From Amylibacter sp. IMCC11727 (GTDB lineage: Bacteria; Pseudomonadota; Alphaproteobacteria; Rhodobacterales; Rhodobacteraceae): 64,000 nucleotides of DNA. Shown here in pieces: positions 31,977 to 41,493 of the stretch. The DNA is taken from contig NZ_CP122960.1 in NCBI RefSeq assembly GCF_029854195.1, positions 1,866,001 to 1,930,000 of the forward strand. The letters are read 5' to 3'. Position 1 is the stretch's first letter. The number at the start of each line of letters is the position of its first letter. The translations under genes and the position numbers were made by a program. Under the pieces are notes generated by a model. It was not told the origin of the DNA. It did no database searches and saw only the letters and a list, made by a program, of their open reading frames with translations.

Positions 31977-33389
31977 TCAGATTTCCGTTGCAGATTTTCT
32001 ACGGTCTCGGCGCGTTAGGCCTGATCTTCCCCCAATATCCCAAAACACCCCAACCATCCCCCGCAGCGCATCGCGACATATATCCTTCAAAACATGCTCA
32101 TTTGGCGCATGTTGCGAACAGCCTTTGTAGGAGTGTGGTATCCAAACCGTTGGCATCCCCAGCACCTCGCTAAAACAATGGTTCGGAATCCAGCCCGCTA
32201 AATTCGGCAAGATATGGGGCTTTTTGCCCATAACATCCTCCAGCGATGCCGCAACGGCCTGCACCCACGGATTATCCGCATTGCTGCGCGTGGCAGGGGC
32301 AACGCCCTCAACACATTCGATCTCAACCGATGCGAACCCACCTGCATCCAAATGCCGCCGCAACGCAGGCAGGATATCCGCTTCATCTGTCCCAACCACA
32401 AACCGCAGCTGACACGTTGCTCGCGCCGACCCAGCAATCGCATTTTGCGGTGCTTCTGGCTCCCCATGATCCAGCGCCAGCACCGCGAATGAATTCCATC
32501 CAAACACTTTTTCCGCCGTGCTCAGACCCGCCTCATTCCAGCTTGGATCAATTCCATCTCCCTCAACAGGGATCGCCGCCAAATCCGCCTTAACTTCATC
32601 TGTTAAGCTGTCAGGCCGCCATTCAGGGATCAGGATTTGCCCATCTGCATCTGTGATGGACGCCAGCGCTTGGGCCAACACCATTGCAGGATCACGCAAC
32701 AATCCACCCCAATTGCCTGAATGGTTCGCCCCGTCGCGCAAGGTCACTTTCAAATCGAAATTCACCACCCCACGGGATCCCAGAAACAGGGTAGGGGTGT
32801 CTGCCACCACACGCGGCCCGTCAGAGGCGATCAAAACATCCGCCGCCAACATCTCGCGGTTTTGCGCGCAAAACTCGGCCAAGCCAGTGGAGCCGATCTC
32901 CTCTGACATTTCCATCAGGATTTTCACGTTGAACCCCATCGCCCCGCGCACAGCCAAAACAGCCTCAAGCGCGGCAATGTTGATCAAATGCTGCCCCTTA
33001 TTGTCTGCAACACCGCGCCCGAAATACCGATCATCGGTTTCGCGCAAGGTATAGGGGTCCATCTCGTTATCCCATTGCCCGGCCTGTCCATGCACCACGT
33101 CCCCATGGCCATAGATCAGCACAGTAGGTAAATCTGGGCGCTCCTCCCGAACGGCCACCATAATCGGCCCACCGTGGGCCTGAGGGTTGTCACAGGTGGT
33201 GCAGTCAAACCCAATGGCCGCCAAACGCGGGGCAATCCCGTCGTTCAGATACGACACCATCGCAGGCATCGCTTCGCCCGTCTGGCTCTCGGTTTGAAAC
33301 GAAACGAGTCTCGCCAACTCAGACTGAAACCGACCTTGATCAAAATAGGTTTCAATTTGGTGAAGGGCGTCGGATTTTTTGGATGTCAT
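31977..33389 (-). CDS. M20 family metallopeptidase
   Basis: 470 residues. The metal-binding landmarks are IYGHGDVV, GRGVADNKGQ, and the catalytic EMSEEIGS (Glu-Glu), with a later HSYKGCSQHAPNE close to the C-terminus providing the last histidine. Members remove amino acids from dipeptides or cleave N-acyl amino acids. The sequence resembles the long dipeptidase group, but the substrate is not determined. It is transcribed alone, away from the structured intergenic region on its 5' side. Confidence 0.9.
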   Translation of the reverse strand: MTSKKSDALHQIETYFDQGRFQSELARLVSFQTESQTGEAMPAMVSYLNDGIAPRLAAIGFDCTTCDNPQAHGGPIMVAVREERPDLPTVLIYGHGDVVHGQAGQWDNEMDPYTLRETDDRYFGRGVADNKGQHLINIAALEAVLAVRGAMGFNVKILMEMSEEIGSTGLAEFCAQNREMLAADVLIASDGPRVVADTPTLFLGSRGVVNFDLKVTLRDGANHSGNWGGLLRDPAMVLAQALASITDADGQILIPEWRPDSLTDEVKADLAAIPVEGDGIDPSWNEAGLSTAEKVFGWNSFAVLALDHGEPEAPQNAIAGSARATCQLRFVVGTDEADILPALRRHLDAGGFASVEIECVEGVAPATRSNADNPWVQAVAASLEDVMGKKPHILPNLAGWIPNHCFSEVLGMPTVWIPHSYKGCSQHAPNEHVLKDICRDALRGMVGVFWDIGGRSGLTRRDRRKSATEI

Positions 33390-33708
33390 GGCGCCACGCT
33401 AAATAAATTTAGTCTGAACGCAACGATCTTTACTTTTGGCAGCCTCAGAAAACCCAACACGACACCCATACTGTTTGCACCCATAGTTCTGGGTCGTTTG
33501 CATTTCGGTGTTGCGTGGGTTTTGAAAAGAGTTAACGCAGGTTTGGGGCATTGTGAACCGGGAAGAACTGAGCCCCAAACCTGCAAGTCATTCGCTTTCG
33601 CGTTTGGCTTACTGTAATCTACATTTTCGGGTTGAAAATTAAGTGAGGTCTGTCACACATTTTGAACAAAGTTTACAAAATCGAAACGCGCAAAGGGCAG
33701 GGGCCAAA
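33390..33708. other. Divergent intergenic region with two large inverted repeats
   Basis: No gene is seen. A long imperfect hairpin runs 33449-33523: AAAACCCA with TGGGTTTT, closed at the tip by ACCCA-TAGTTC-TGGGT. It is followed by a perfect 13-bp stem (GCAGGTTTGGGGC / GCCCCAAACCTGC, 33537-33584) with a 22-base loop. The first hairpin is followed by TTTT on the plus strand. This could be a structured leader or a small RNA upstream of the ThDP-enzyme gene. Confidence 0.5.
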
Positions 33709-35340
33709 ATGACCAGAACAGGCGGCGAGTTACTCGTAAAATGTCTTTTGGAACAAGGGGTTGATACGGCCTTTGGGATTCCTGGCGAAAGCTATCTCGC
33801 GGTGCTTGATGCGCTTTACGATGTTCAAAATCAACTTAAACTTATCACGACACGGCACGAAAGCGGCGCATCTTTCGCGGCCGAGGCTTACGGCAAACTA
33901 ACAGGCCAACCCGGCATTTGCTTTGTGACCCGCGGTCCAGGGGCCACCAATGCGTCCATCGGCGTTCATACGGCCATGCAAAACAGCAGCCCAATGATCC
34001 TGTTTGTCGGCCAAATCGGCCGCGACATGCGCGACCGTGAAGCCTTTCAAGAGGTTGATTACAGAGCATTTTTTGGAAAAATGGCAAAGTGGGTGACAGA
34101 GATCGACAACCCTGATCGCATCCCGGAAATCGTCGCGCGGGCCTTTCAAATGGCAACCTCTGGCCGTCCAGGTCCAGTGGTTGTTTCTCTGCCCGAAGAC
34201 ATGCTGACGGACACAACAGACGCCACCCCATGCCGCCCGATAAAACCTTTCCGTCCTGCGCCCGATCCCGCAGCCGTTCAGGACGCCGCGGACCTGTTAA
34301 ATAGCGCCAAATCACCCATCATGGTTGTTGGCGGCGGCGGATGGACAGAGGCCAGCAGAAATGCGCTAAATGCCTTTGCACAAAAGACAAATATCCCAGT
34401 GGCCACTGTTTTTCGCAGCCAAGATTTGATCGACAATCGCGGTCCACACTTCATCGGTGACGCCTCTTTTGGGATGCCACCCCACCTGCGCGATGCGCTA
34501 ACAAATGCCGATGTGATTTTGGCTGTGAATATTCGTTTTGGTGAAATCCTGACAGACGGTTGGACCATCCTTGATGTGCCAAACCCCAAACAGCAGATCA
34601 TTCATTGTCATCGTAGCGCCGATGAAATCAACAAAATCTATCAGGCAGATGTTGCGATTCAATCTGAACAAGAGCTTTTCCTAAAGGCATTAAATGAATT
34701 GGTTTCAATTGATTGCTCTGAAAACTTAAAGCAGATCAAAGCGGCGCATGAAACGGTTTTGTCGCCGAAACCCGCCAAAGGTGCAGTGGATATGGCACCA
34801 ATCTGCGCCCATCTGCGCGATGTATTGGATGACGATGTGATCATCACCAACGGGGCTGGCAATTTTTCCATTTGGTCTGGCAGGTTTCTGAAGTTCCACA
34901 AAAACCAGCGTCTTTTGGGACCACAAGCAGGCGCAATGGGGGCAGGGCTGCCCGCTGCCATTGCCGCCAAAGCGGTGCATCCGAACAGGCAGGTGGTGTG
35001 CTTCGCAGGGGACGGAGATTTTCAGATGTCATCCCAAGAGCTTGGCACCATGCTGCAAAACGGTCTGCAACCGATTATTCTGGTGCTAAACAACGGACTT
35101 TACGGCACAATACGCCTTCACCAAGATCGCCGTTATGTAGGCCGTCCGTCAGGAACCGAAATTGTTAACCCTGACTTTGTACAATTGGCCAAAGCCTATG
35201 GGTTTTGGGGCACACGGATCGAAAAAACCGAAGATTTCGCCGAGGCCTTTGCCACGGCAACCACCAAACCCAATGGCGCGCTGATCGAATTGATCATTGA
35301 TCCGGCGGATATCGCCCCAAATGTCATTCTGGAAAGCTAG
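33709..35340 (+). CDS. ThDP-dependent enzyme of the acetolactate-synthase family
   Basis: 543 residues. The ThDP-activating glutamate is in TTRHESGASFAAEAYG; the metal-binding GDGDFQM...LNN motif is in the C-terminal domain. The size and domain order match acetohydroxyacid-synthase-like enzymes, but it has no partner small subunit and differs clearly from ilvI. Candidates are catabolic acetolactate synthase, oxalyl-CoA-type or benzoylformate-type decarboxylases. It is followed after eight bases by a 3-hydroxybutyrate-dehydrogenase-like gene, so they form an operon. The true substrate is not evident. Confidence 0.85.
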   Translation: MTRTGGELLVKCLLEQGVDTAFGIPGESYLAVLDALYDVQNQLKLITTRHESGASFAAEAYGKLTGQPGICFVTRGPGATNASIGVHTAMQNSSPMILFVGQIGRDMRDREAFQEVDYRAFFGKMAKWVTEIDNPDRIPEIVARAFQMATSGRPGPVVVSLPEDMLTDTTDATPCRPIKPFRPAPDPAAVQDAADLLNSAKSPIMVVGGGGWTEASRNALNAFAQKTNIPVATVFRSQDLIDNRGPHFIGDASFGMPPHLRDALTNADVILAVNIRFGEILTDGWTILDVPNPKQQIIHCHRSADEINKIYQADVAIQSEQELFLKALNELVSIDCSENLKQIKAAHETVLSPKPAKGAVDMAPICAHLRDVLDDDVIITNGAGNFSIWSGRFLKFHKNQRLLGPQAGAMGAGLPAAIAAKAVHPNRQVVCFAGDGDFQMSSQELGTMLQNGLQPIILVLNNGLYGTIRLHQDRRYVGRPSGTEIVNPDFVQLAKAYGFWGTRIEKTEDFAEAFATATTKPNGALIELIIDPADIAPNVILES

Positions 35341-35348
35341 GAAATCTC

Positions 35349-36125
35349 ATGCGTAAATCCGCAGTAATCACAGGATCCACCAGCGGAATTGGCAAGGCCG
35401 TTGCGGAGTCTTTGGCCGCGTCAGGCGTAAATATTATGTTAAACGGCTTTGGAGACGCCGAAGAAATCGAAGCACAACGCGCTGATTTAGAACAGAAATA
35501 TGGGGTCACAGCGCGGTATAATGGCGCTGATATGACCAATGGTTCTGAAATTCGTGCCCTAATCGACGCGACGAAATCCGAGCTTGGCAGTGTCGACATC
35601 GTTGTAAACAACGCAGGTATCCAACACGTCAGCCCAATTGATGAATTCCCAACGGATAAATGGGATGCGATCATCGCAATCAATCTGACAAGCGCATTTC
35701 ATACCACAGCCGCAGCATTGCCGCACATGCGGGCCGCTGGCTGGGGCAGGGTTGTCAATATCGCCTCCGCTCACGGGCTGGTCGCTTCACCGTTCAAATC
35801 TGCTTATGTCGCAGCCAAGCACGGGATTCTTGGGCTGACCAAGACCACAGCGCTTGAAACGGCACAGGATGGCATCACGTGCAACGCCATTTGCCCAGGT
35901 TACGTGCGCACACCGTTGGTCGAAGCACAAATCCCAGACACCGCCAAGGCGCGCGGCATCACCGAAGACGAAGTGGTCAAAGACGTGATACTCGCAGCGC
36001 AGCCAACCAAATCCTTCGTAGGATTAGACGAGCTGGGAGCATTAACTGTGTTTTTGTGCAGCGATGCAGCCAAGTCAATCACAGGAGCGTCTTTGCCCAT
36101 AGATGGCGGTTGGACAGCGAATTAG
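35349..36125 (+). CDS. bdhA: 3-hydroxybutyrate dehydrogenase (SDR family)
   Basis: 258 residues. The SDR nucleotide motif is GSTSGIGKAVAESLA; the NNAGIQH segment and the catalytic YxxxK (SAYVAAKHG) are present, as is the LPIDGGW end. The VNNAGIQHVSPIDEFPTDKWDAIIAINL stretch fits 3-hydroxybutyrate dehydrogenase, which oxidises D-3-hydroxybutyrate to acetoacetate. It follows the ThDP enzyme in an operon. A related SDR activity cannot be excluded. Confidence 0.9.
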   Translation: MRKSAVITGSTSGIGKAVAESLAASGVNIMLNGFGDAEEIEAQRADLEQKYGVTARYNGADMTNGSEIRALIDATKSELGSVDIVVNNAGIQHVSPIDEFPTDKWDAIIAINLTSAFHTTAAALPHMRAAGWGRVVNIASAHGLVASPFKSAYVAAKHGILGLTKTTALETAQDGITCNAICPGYVRTPLVEAQIPDTAKARGITEDEVVKDVILAAQPTKSFVGLDELGALTVFLCSDAAKSITGASLPIDGGWTAN

Positions 36126-36297
36126 GCGTAAATAACTGATATCATACAGTATAAATATTAACATAATATTAATTATGCGTAATTTATCAAATTGAGACTG
36201 AACACCAAAGCCAGCACAAACCAGCACCCTCTTGACTGGAAATCACCGCTGATTGCCCCATATCACGGAATATGAATTCAATACGGAAATCAATGTG

Positions 36298-37833
36298 ATG
36301 CGGCTTATCCTTGTTCTTGGCGATCAACTGTCCCACACGGTGTCGAGCCTGGCTGATGCCGATCCGTCCAGCGACGTTATCCTGATGTGCGAACTGCGCG
36401 AAGAAGCGGTTTATGTTAAGCATCACAAAAAGAAGATCGCGCTGATCTTCGCTGCCATGCGCCACTTTGCTCAAGAGCTTACAGATCGTGGCTTTGACGT
36501 GCGTTACACACGTTACGATGACAAAGACAACACAGGCTCTTTCAAAGGTGAGGTTGAACGGATTTTGGGAGACACAAGCGCACAGCAAATTGTCGTCACC
36601 TCCCCTGGTGAATACCGCTTGAAAGCTGAGTTTGAAACTTGGGCAGATCACGTCGATGCCTCCGTTGAACTGCGCGACGATGATCGGTTTCTTTCATCGA
36701 CAGAGGCGTTCAACTCTTGGGCCGAAGGACGCAAGCAGTTGCGAATGGAATATTTCTATCGCGACTTGCGGCGCAAATATAACATCCTGATGGACGGGTC
36801 CGATCCGATTGGTGGCCAGTGGAATTATGATGCAGAGAACCGCAAACCTGCAAAAGATGGCCTGCGCATACCACAACCCACTTAGTTTGAACCTGATGCC
36901 GTCACACAGGACGTATTGGACTTGGTTGAAGCGGAATTTGCCGACCATTTTGGTGATCTTCACCCCTTCCCTTTTGCGGTGACTCGCGATCAAGCCCTTG
37001 TGGTTTTGGAAGAGTTTATCGAACATCGGTTGCCAAATTTTGGCGATTATCAGGACGCCATGGTCCAAGGTGAACCTTGGATGTTCCATAGCCATATCAG
37101 TTTCTATTTGAACTGCGGTCTTTTGGAACCGCTTGAATGTATCCAGAAAGCTGAAGACGCGTACCACAAAGACGCGGCCCCCTTGAATGCGGTTGAAGGT
37201 TTTATTCGACAAATACTCGGCTGGCGAGAATACGTTCGTGGTATCTATTGGCTGAAAATGCCTGACTACAAATCGCAAAACGCGTTGAACGCCACGCGCG
37301 CCCTGCCCGAGTTTTATTGGACGGCAGACACGCAGATGAATTGCCTTCGCCAATGCGTAGCGGAAACCAAAGAAAACGCTTACGCGCACCACATTCAACG
37401 CCTGATGGTACTGGGCAATTTCGCGTTATTGGCGGGGTTGCACCCTGATGAGGTGAATGAATGGTATCTGTTGGTTTATGCTGACGCTTTCGAATGGGTG
37501 GAATTGCCCAACGTATCTGGCATGATTTTGTTTGCGGACAATGGCTTACTAGCATCAAAGCCCTATGCAGCGAGTGGTGCTTACATCAATCGGATGTCCG
37601 ATTATTGTAAGTCGTGCAGGTACAAAGTGAGCAAGAAAAACGGACCAGACGCCTGCCCGTTTAACTACCTCTATTGGGACTTCCTTGATCGCAATGGCGA
37701 AACGTTGCGCAACAATCCTCGGATGGGTTTAGTGTTCAAATCTTGGGCGCGTATGAGCGACGAAAAACGCCAAGCCGTGCGATCCGATTCAACACGGTTT
37801 TTCAAAGCGATGGATGCAAATGAAAAAGTCTGA
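36298..37833 (+). pseudogene. FeS-type photolyase/cryptochrome (CryPro/6-4 type) interrupted by one in-frame TAG
   Basis: A 511-codon frame runs without a shift from ATG 36298 to 37833, except for TAG at 36883-36885 (codon 196). The N-terminal part (LILVLGDQLSHTVSSL) and the C-terminal part (LNAVEGFIRQILGWREYVRGIYW, DYCKSCRYKVSKKNGPDACPFNYLYWDFL) are the DPRP/FeS-BCP photolyase type; the cysteines are iron-sulfur ligands. These enzymes repair (6-4) photoproducts. The break sits between the antenna domain and the FAD domain, just before FEPDA, a point that is continuous in relatives. This is most simply a recent nonsense mutation; a sequencing error or readthrough is possible. Confidence 0.85.
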
Positions 37834-37960
37834 TTTACCGCAAAAAACCTGTGTCGTTTGCAAGCGCCCGTTCACTTGGCGCAAGAAGTGGAAAGACGTT
37901 TGGGACGATGTCAAATACTGCTCCAAAAGATGCCGTGACGGCAAGCGAAACGCACCCTAA
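37820..37960 (+). CDS. DUF2256 zinc-finger-like protein
   Basis: 46 residues starting inside the last codons of the photolyase and overlapping by 14 bases. The Cys pattern is CVVCKRPF...WDDVKYCSKRCR, with arginine and lysine flanks: the DUF2256 family. It is commonly adjacent to or fused with cryptochrome/photolyase genes; the role is not known. Its frame is intact although the photolyase upstream is interrupted. Confidence 0.85.
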   Translation: MKKSDLPQKTCVVCKRPFTWRKKWKDVWDDVKYCSKRCRDGKRNAP

Positions 37961-38103
37961 TTTTTAAAAATACGACATAAAAACAACAATTTGCGCACTA
38001 TTTCTCATGTAAATAAAGTGCTCATCGGGCTCACTCTTGCATTGACATAGGCCGCTTGCGGAGTCACGTTGTCGCCACTCGACACGCCAGTTTGGATTTT
38101 CCA

Positions 38104-38889
38104 GTGACACAAGACAACGCTTCTGCGGAAACACCCGTAATCGAATTGCGGAACATTCACAAAAGTTATGGCAATCTTGAAGTAATCAAGGGCGTCAATC
38201 TGACTGCTCACAAAGGCGATGTTATTGCGCTTATTGGTTCATCAGGCTCTGGCAAAAGCACGCTGCTGCGCTGTGTGAATCTTCTCGAAACTGCGCAACA
38301 GGGCGACATCATTATTGGCGGAGAACCAGTGTCGTGGACCCGTGACTCCGCGGATCGTCAACCCAAAGACAAAGATCAAGTTCGCCGGTTTCGAACCGAT
38401 CTTTCTATGGTGTTCCAACAGTTTAACCTCTGGTCTCACCTAAACATTTTGCAAAACGTGGTCGAGGCCCCTGTGACTGTTCTTGGCCGTGAAAAAGCGG
38501 ATGCTGAAAAATTGGGGCGCGCCTTGCTCGACAAAGTGGGGATCGGCGACAAAGCGGACATGTATCCCTCGCAGCTTTCAGGGGGCCAACAACAACGGGC
38601 CGCTATTGCACGGGCATTGGCAATGGAACCATCTGCCATGCTGTTTGATGAGCCCACCTCGGCGCTCGACCCTGAAACAGAAGCAGAAGTCGTGGCTGTA
38701 ATTCGTGCGTTGGCCGCCGAAGGGCGCACAATGCTTCTGGTGACGCACGATATGAAAATGGCACGCGATGTTGCGAACCATGTGATCTTCCTTCATCAAG
38801 GCGTGATCGAAGAACAAGGCACACCCGATGAGGTGTTTAACAATACAAAATCAACGAGGTTGCAGCAATTCTTAAGCTCAACCCACTAA
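38104..38889 (+). CDS. Polar amino-acid ABC transporter ATPase
   Basis: 261 residues with Walker A GSSGSGKST, Q-loop QQFNLW, signature LSGGQQQR, Walker B AMLFDEPTSALDP and the switch His in VTHD. It belongs to the HisP/GlnQ-like group of basic or polar amino-acid importers. The start is uncertain: GTG 38104 gives the family-like N-terminus, but no clear ribosome site is seen and TTG starts upstream are possible. It leads the four-gene transporter cluster. Confidence 0.9.
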   Translation: MTQDNASAETPVIELRNIHKSYGNLEVIKGVNLTAHKGDVIALIGSSGSGKSTLLRCVNLLETAQQGDIIIGGEPVSWTRDSADRQPKDKDQVRRFRTDLSMVFQQFNLWSHLNILQNVVEAPVTVLGREKADAEKLGRALLDKVGIGDKADMYPSQLSGGQQQRAAIARALAMEPSAMLFDEPTSALDPETEAEVVAVIRALAAEGRTMLLVTHDMKMARDVANHVIFLHQGVIEEQGTPDEVFNNTKSTRLQQFLSSTH

Positions 38890-38910
38890 GTTCAACCAAG
38901 GAGAAATCTC

Positions 38911-39636
38911 ATGAAAAAACTACTTTTGGCAGCGGCAGTGTCCGCATTGGCAACAAGTGCAGCATTCGCAGAAACAGTGCGCATGGGCACTGAGGGCGCC
39001 TACCCTCCCTACAACTTCATCAACGACAAAGGCGAAGTTGATGGGTTCGAGCGTGAGCTGGGCGACGAAATCTGCAAACGCGCATCACTGGAATGCACAT
39101 GGGTCACTAACGAATGGGACAGCATTATCCCGAACCTCGTTTCTGGCAACTATGACACAATCATCGCAGGCATGTCTGTAACAGCTGAACGCGACGAAGT
39201 GATTGATTTCACAAACGAATACATCCCAGGCTCCCCATCTTCCTACGTTGCGTTGGCTGGTGGCTCCGTTGATCTGACAAAAGGGATCGTTGCGGCACAA
39301 ACAAACACAATCCAAGCGGGCCACGTTGCTGCTTCTGGTGCGACACTTGTTGAATTCGCAACACCTGATGAATCCATCGCGGCTATCAAAAACGGCGAAG
39401 CAGACGCGGTTCTGGCGGACAAAGACTTTCTCGCACCGATCGTAGCTGAAAGCGGCGGCGAATTGGTATTCGTTGGCGAAGACGTGTCAATCGGTGGTGG
39501 CGTTGCAATGGGCATGCGCGAAAGTGATGGCGAATTGAAGGCCAAAATGAACGCAGCAATCGACTCCATGAAAGCTGACGGCACATTGAACACAATGCTC
39601 GCGAAGTGGTTCAAAGAAGACACTCCGCAGTGGTAA
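38911..39636 (+). CDS. Amino-acid ABC transporter substrate-binding protein
   Basis: 241 residues with a Sec signal peptide (KKLLLAAAVSALATSAAFA). The mature protein has the SBP_bac_3 signature: VRMGTEGAYPPYNFINDKGEVDGFERELGDEICKRA, then WDSIIPNLVSGNYDTIIAGMSVTAERD. The acidic environment fits basic amino acids (lysine, arginine, ornithine or histidine), but the ligand is unproven. AAGGAG upstream supports the start, and the hairpin after the stop tends to keep this protein in excess over the membrane parts. Confidence 0.92.
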   Translation: MKKLLLAAAVSALATSAAFAETVRMGTEGAYPPYNFINDKGEVDGFERELGDEICKRASLECTWVTNEWDSIIPNLVSGNYDTIIAGMSVTAERDEVIDFTNEYIPGSPSSYVALAGGSVDLTKGIVAAQTNTIQAGHVAASGATLVEFATPDESIAAIKNGEADAVLADKDFLAPIVAESGGELVFVGEDVSIGGGVAMGMRESDGELKAKMNAAIDSMKADGTLNTMLAKWFKEDTPQW

Positions 39637-39644
39637 AACCATTG

Positions 39645-39680
39645 GGGCGGTCGTTGGTTCGACCGCCCTACCCTTTTTTT
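39645..39680 (+). terminator. Partial terminator between binding protein and permease genes
   Basis: GGGCGGTCG / CGACCGCCC is a perfect 9-bp stem with a 6-base loop, followed after six bases by T7 (39674-39680). In an amino-acid transporter operon it would lower, not abolish, permease expression. Confidence 0.75.
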
Positions 39681-39711
39681 GATGTTAACCACGTAGTCAG
39701 GTCAAACGCCC

Positions 39712-40566
39712 ATGTTTGAATATTGCGCCGATCCGCGCAGCCTTGAGGGGCTTACGTGGCTCTCTTGCTACCTCACCACGCCCAAACATGCGGCGATGTA
39801 CACCAGCGTCCTGACTGTCATGGCGCTGCTGTTGGCGGTTGTGCCGCCGATCCTGTTTCTGGGGTTTATGGGCGCTTTGGCGCGTCGGTCAAAGTTCGCG
39901 CCGTTTCGCTGGTTCGGCCTTGGCTATACATCCATTGTCCGTGGCGTCCCTGACATTGTTTTCTTTCTATTCTTTCCCATCGCCATTGATCAGGCCGTTG
40001 AATACATCCGGCACAAAGTGAAATGCGGCGATGTGCTGGAACCCGTTTACCAAGGTAACGATTTTGTGGTCTGTCAGGCCGCAAAGATGCCTCTTGGGGC
40101 GTCTGACCAGATTTATCACGAAATCTGGGGGTTTTCCTTGGCCGTCTTTGCTTTTGCCATCGTGTTTGGGGCCTTTACCGCCAACACGTTGCATGGCGCT
40201 TTGCAAGCCGTTCCCAGAGGCCAACTCGAAACCGCGCAGGCCTTTGGAATGAGCGAACGCCAAGTGTTCTGGCGCATCCACATGCCGCAAATGTGGGTTT
40301 ATGCTCTTCCAGGCTTGTCTAACCTTTGGATGATCCTCATCAAAGCGACACCTCTGCTGTTCTTGCTTGGAATCAAGGACATCGTGTACTGGGCCAAAGA
40401 ATTGGGCGGTATGAAAACCCAAGTATACACCTATGCCCACCCTGATTGGCGGCTTTGGTATTTTGCTGCGCTGTTGGTGTTTTACCTGCTCCTCACTCTG
40501 ATCAGCCAAAGCGTCTTTGATCGCATCTTTAAACGTGCGTCACGCGGCATGGCGGTGGCAACATGA
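39712..40566 (+). CDS. Amino-acid ABC transporter permease 1
   Basis: 284 residues with several hydrophobic spans and the HisMQ EAA-type motif (GALQAVPRGQLETAQAFGMSERQVFWRIHMPQM). Together with the next gene it forms the inner-membrane channel for the binding protein. The start ATG follows a T-rich stretch after the intercistronic hairpin. An extra loop with two cysteines (about residues 103-123) lies between the second and third segments. Confidence 0.92.
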   Translation: MFEYCADPRSLEGLTWLSCYLTTPKHAAMYTSVLTVMALLLAVVPPILFLGFMGALARRSKFAPFRWFGLGYTSIVRGVPDIVFFLFFPIAIDQAVEYIRHKVKCGDVLEPVYQGNDFVVCQAAKMPLGASDQIYHEIWGFSLAVFAFAIVFGAFTANTLHGALQAVPRGQLETAQAFGMSERQVFWRIHMPQMWVYALPGLSNLWMILIKATPLLFLLGIKDIVYWAKELGGMKTQVYTYAHPDWRLWYFAALLVFYLLLTLISQSVFDRIFKRASRGMAVAT

Positions 40567-41402
40567 GTTGTGCGCAAACCTTTTGGGATTATGGGCTGCG
40601 GGCCTTTGGCTATGGTGAGCGGTTGTTGCCAAAGACTGACATCACCTTTTGCGATCAGGTGGTGCTGATCGGCAGTGGCATGTTGTGGAATGTGTATTTC
40701 GCATTTGTGGCCATTATTTTGGGGTTCTTTCTGGCAACCGCCCTTGCCTTTGCCCGCGTGAACGCGGGTCCGATATTGCGTATGCCCGCCGATTTCTTCG
40801 TCTTTATCATTCGCGGTTCGCCCCTGTTTATCCAATTCTTTTTCGCTTACGAGTTGTTCGTTCAAATTCCGCGCATGGGCTTTGAATGGGACCTTGGCTT
40901 TATGGTCTTGTCTGCTCAAACGAGCTGGTTGACCAAAGCATGGCTGGGGGCGTTGATTGTGTTGTTCTTAAACACCTCTGCCTATAGCGCTGAAATCTTT
41001 ACAGGTGCCTTGCGCGCCGTTCCCAAAGGCGATGTCGAGGCTGCGGATGCCTATGGTATGAACGGCAAAACAAAGTTTCGCCGCATCGTGTTTCCAACCA
41101 TGTTGCGCTTGGCCTGGCCGTCATATTCGAACGAAGCGATTTTTCTGTTCCACTCTACTGCGCTGATTTTCTTTTCAGGCTTTCCAGCGTGGCGGCGGCA
41201 AGGGGATGGTTTGTACTATGCTAATTACTTCGCGGAAAACACATTCAACCCCTTCGTCGCTTATCCCATCGTTGCGGTGTATTTCATTCTGGTAACCTTG
41301 CTGATCGTTGGGTTTTTCGGCTTTGTGAACAAGCGGTTGAACAAACATATTCCGAACGCACCCAAAATGAAATTTCGGTTTGGCTCGATCTTGGGGCGGT
41401 AA
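40563..41402 (+). CDS. Amino-acid ABC transporter permease 2
   Basis: 279 residues, overlapping the first permease by four bases (ATGA). The EAA loop reads GALRAVPKGDVEAADAYGMNGKTKFRRIVFPTMLR. The spacing and size match the HisQ/HisM pair. The gene ends the transporter operon, 91 bases before dddP, which carries its own palindromic site. Confidence 0.92.
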   Translation: MSCAQTFWDYGLRAFGYGERLLPKTDITFCDQVVLIGSGMLWNVYFAFVAIILGFFLATALAFARVNAGPILRMPADFFVFIIRGSPLFIQFFFAYELFVQIPRMGFEWDLGFMVLSAQTSWLTKAWLGALIVLFLNTSAYSAEIFTGALRAVPKGDVEAADAYGMNGKTKFRRIVFPTMLRLAWPSYSNEAIFLFHSTALIFFSGFPAWRRQGDGLYYANYFAENTFNPFVAYPIVAVYFILVTLLIVGFFGFVNKRLNKHIPNAPKMKFRFGSILGR

Positions 41403-41405
41403 AAT

Positions 41406-41458
41406 TGCCTATTTCCGACAGAGAATTAGGCGCAAATAGGCAGGTTTGATGTATCAAA
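41406..41458. promoter_or_regulatory. Inverted repeats upstream of dddP
   Basis: TGCCTATTT (41406-41414) and AAATAGGCA (41434-41442) form a 9-bp perfect hairpin after the permease stop. Directly beyond it TTTGAT-GT-ATCAAA (41445-41458) is a perfect 6-2-6 palindrome, 36 bases before the dddP start, suited to an operator for a dimeric regulator. The binder is not known. Confidence 0.55.
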
Positions 41459-41493
41459 GCGTGGTTCCATAGCTCCAATAACGGGAGGCCGCC

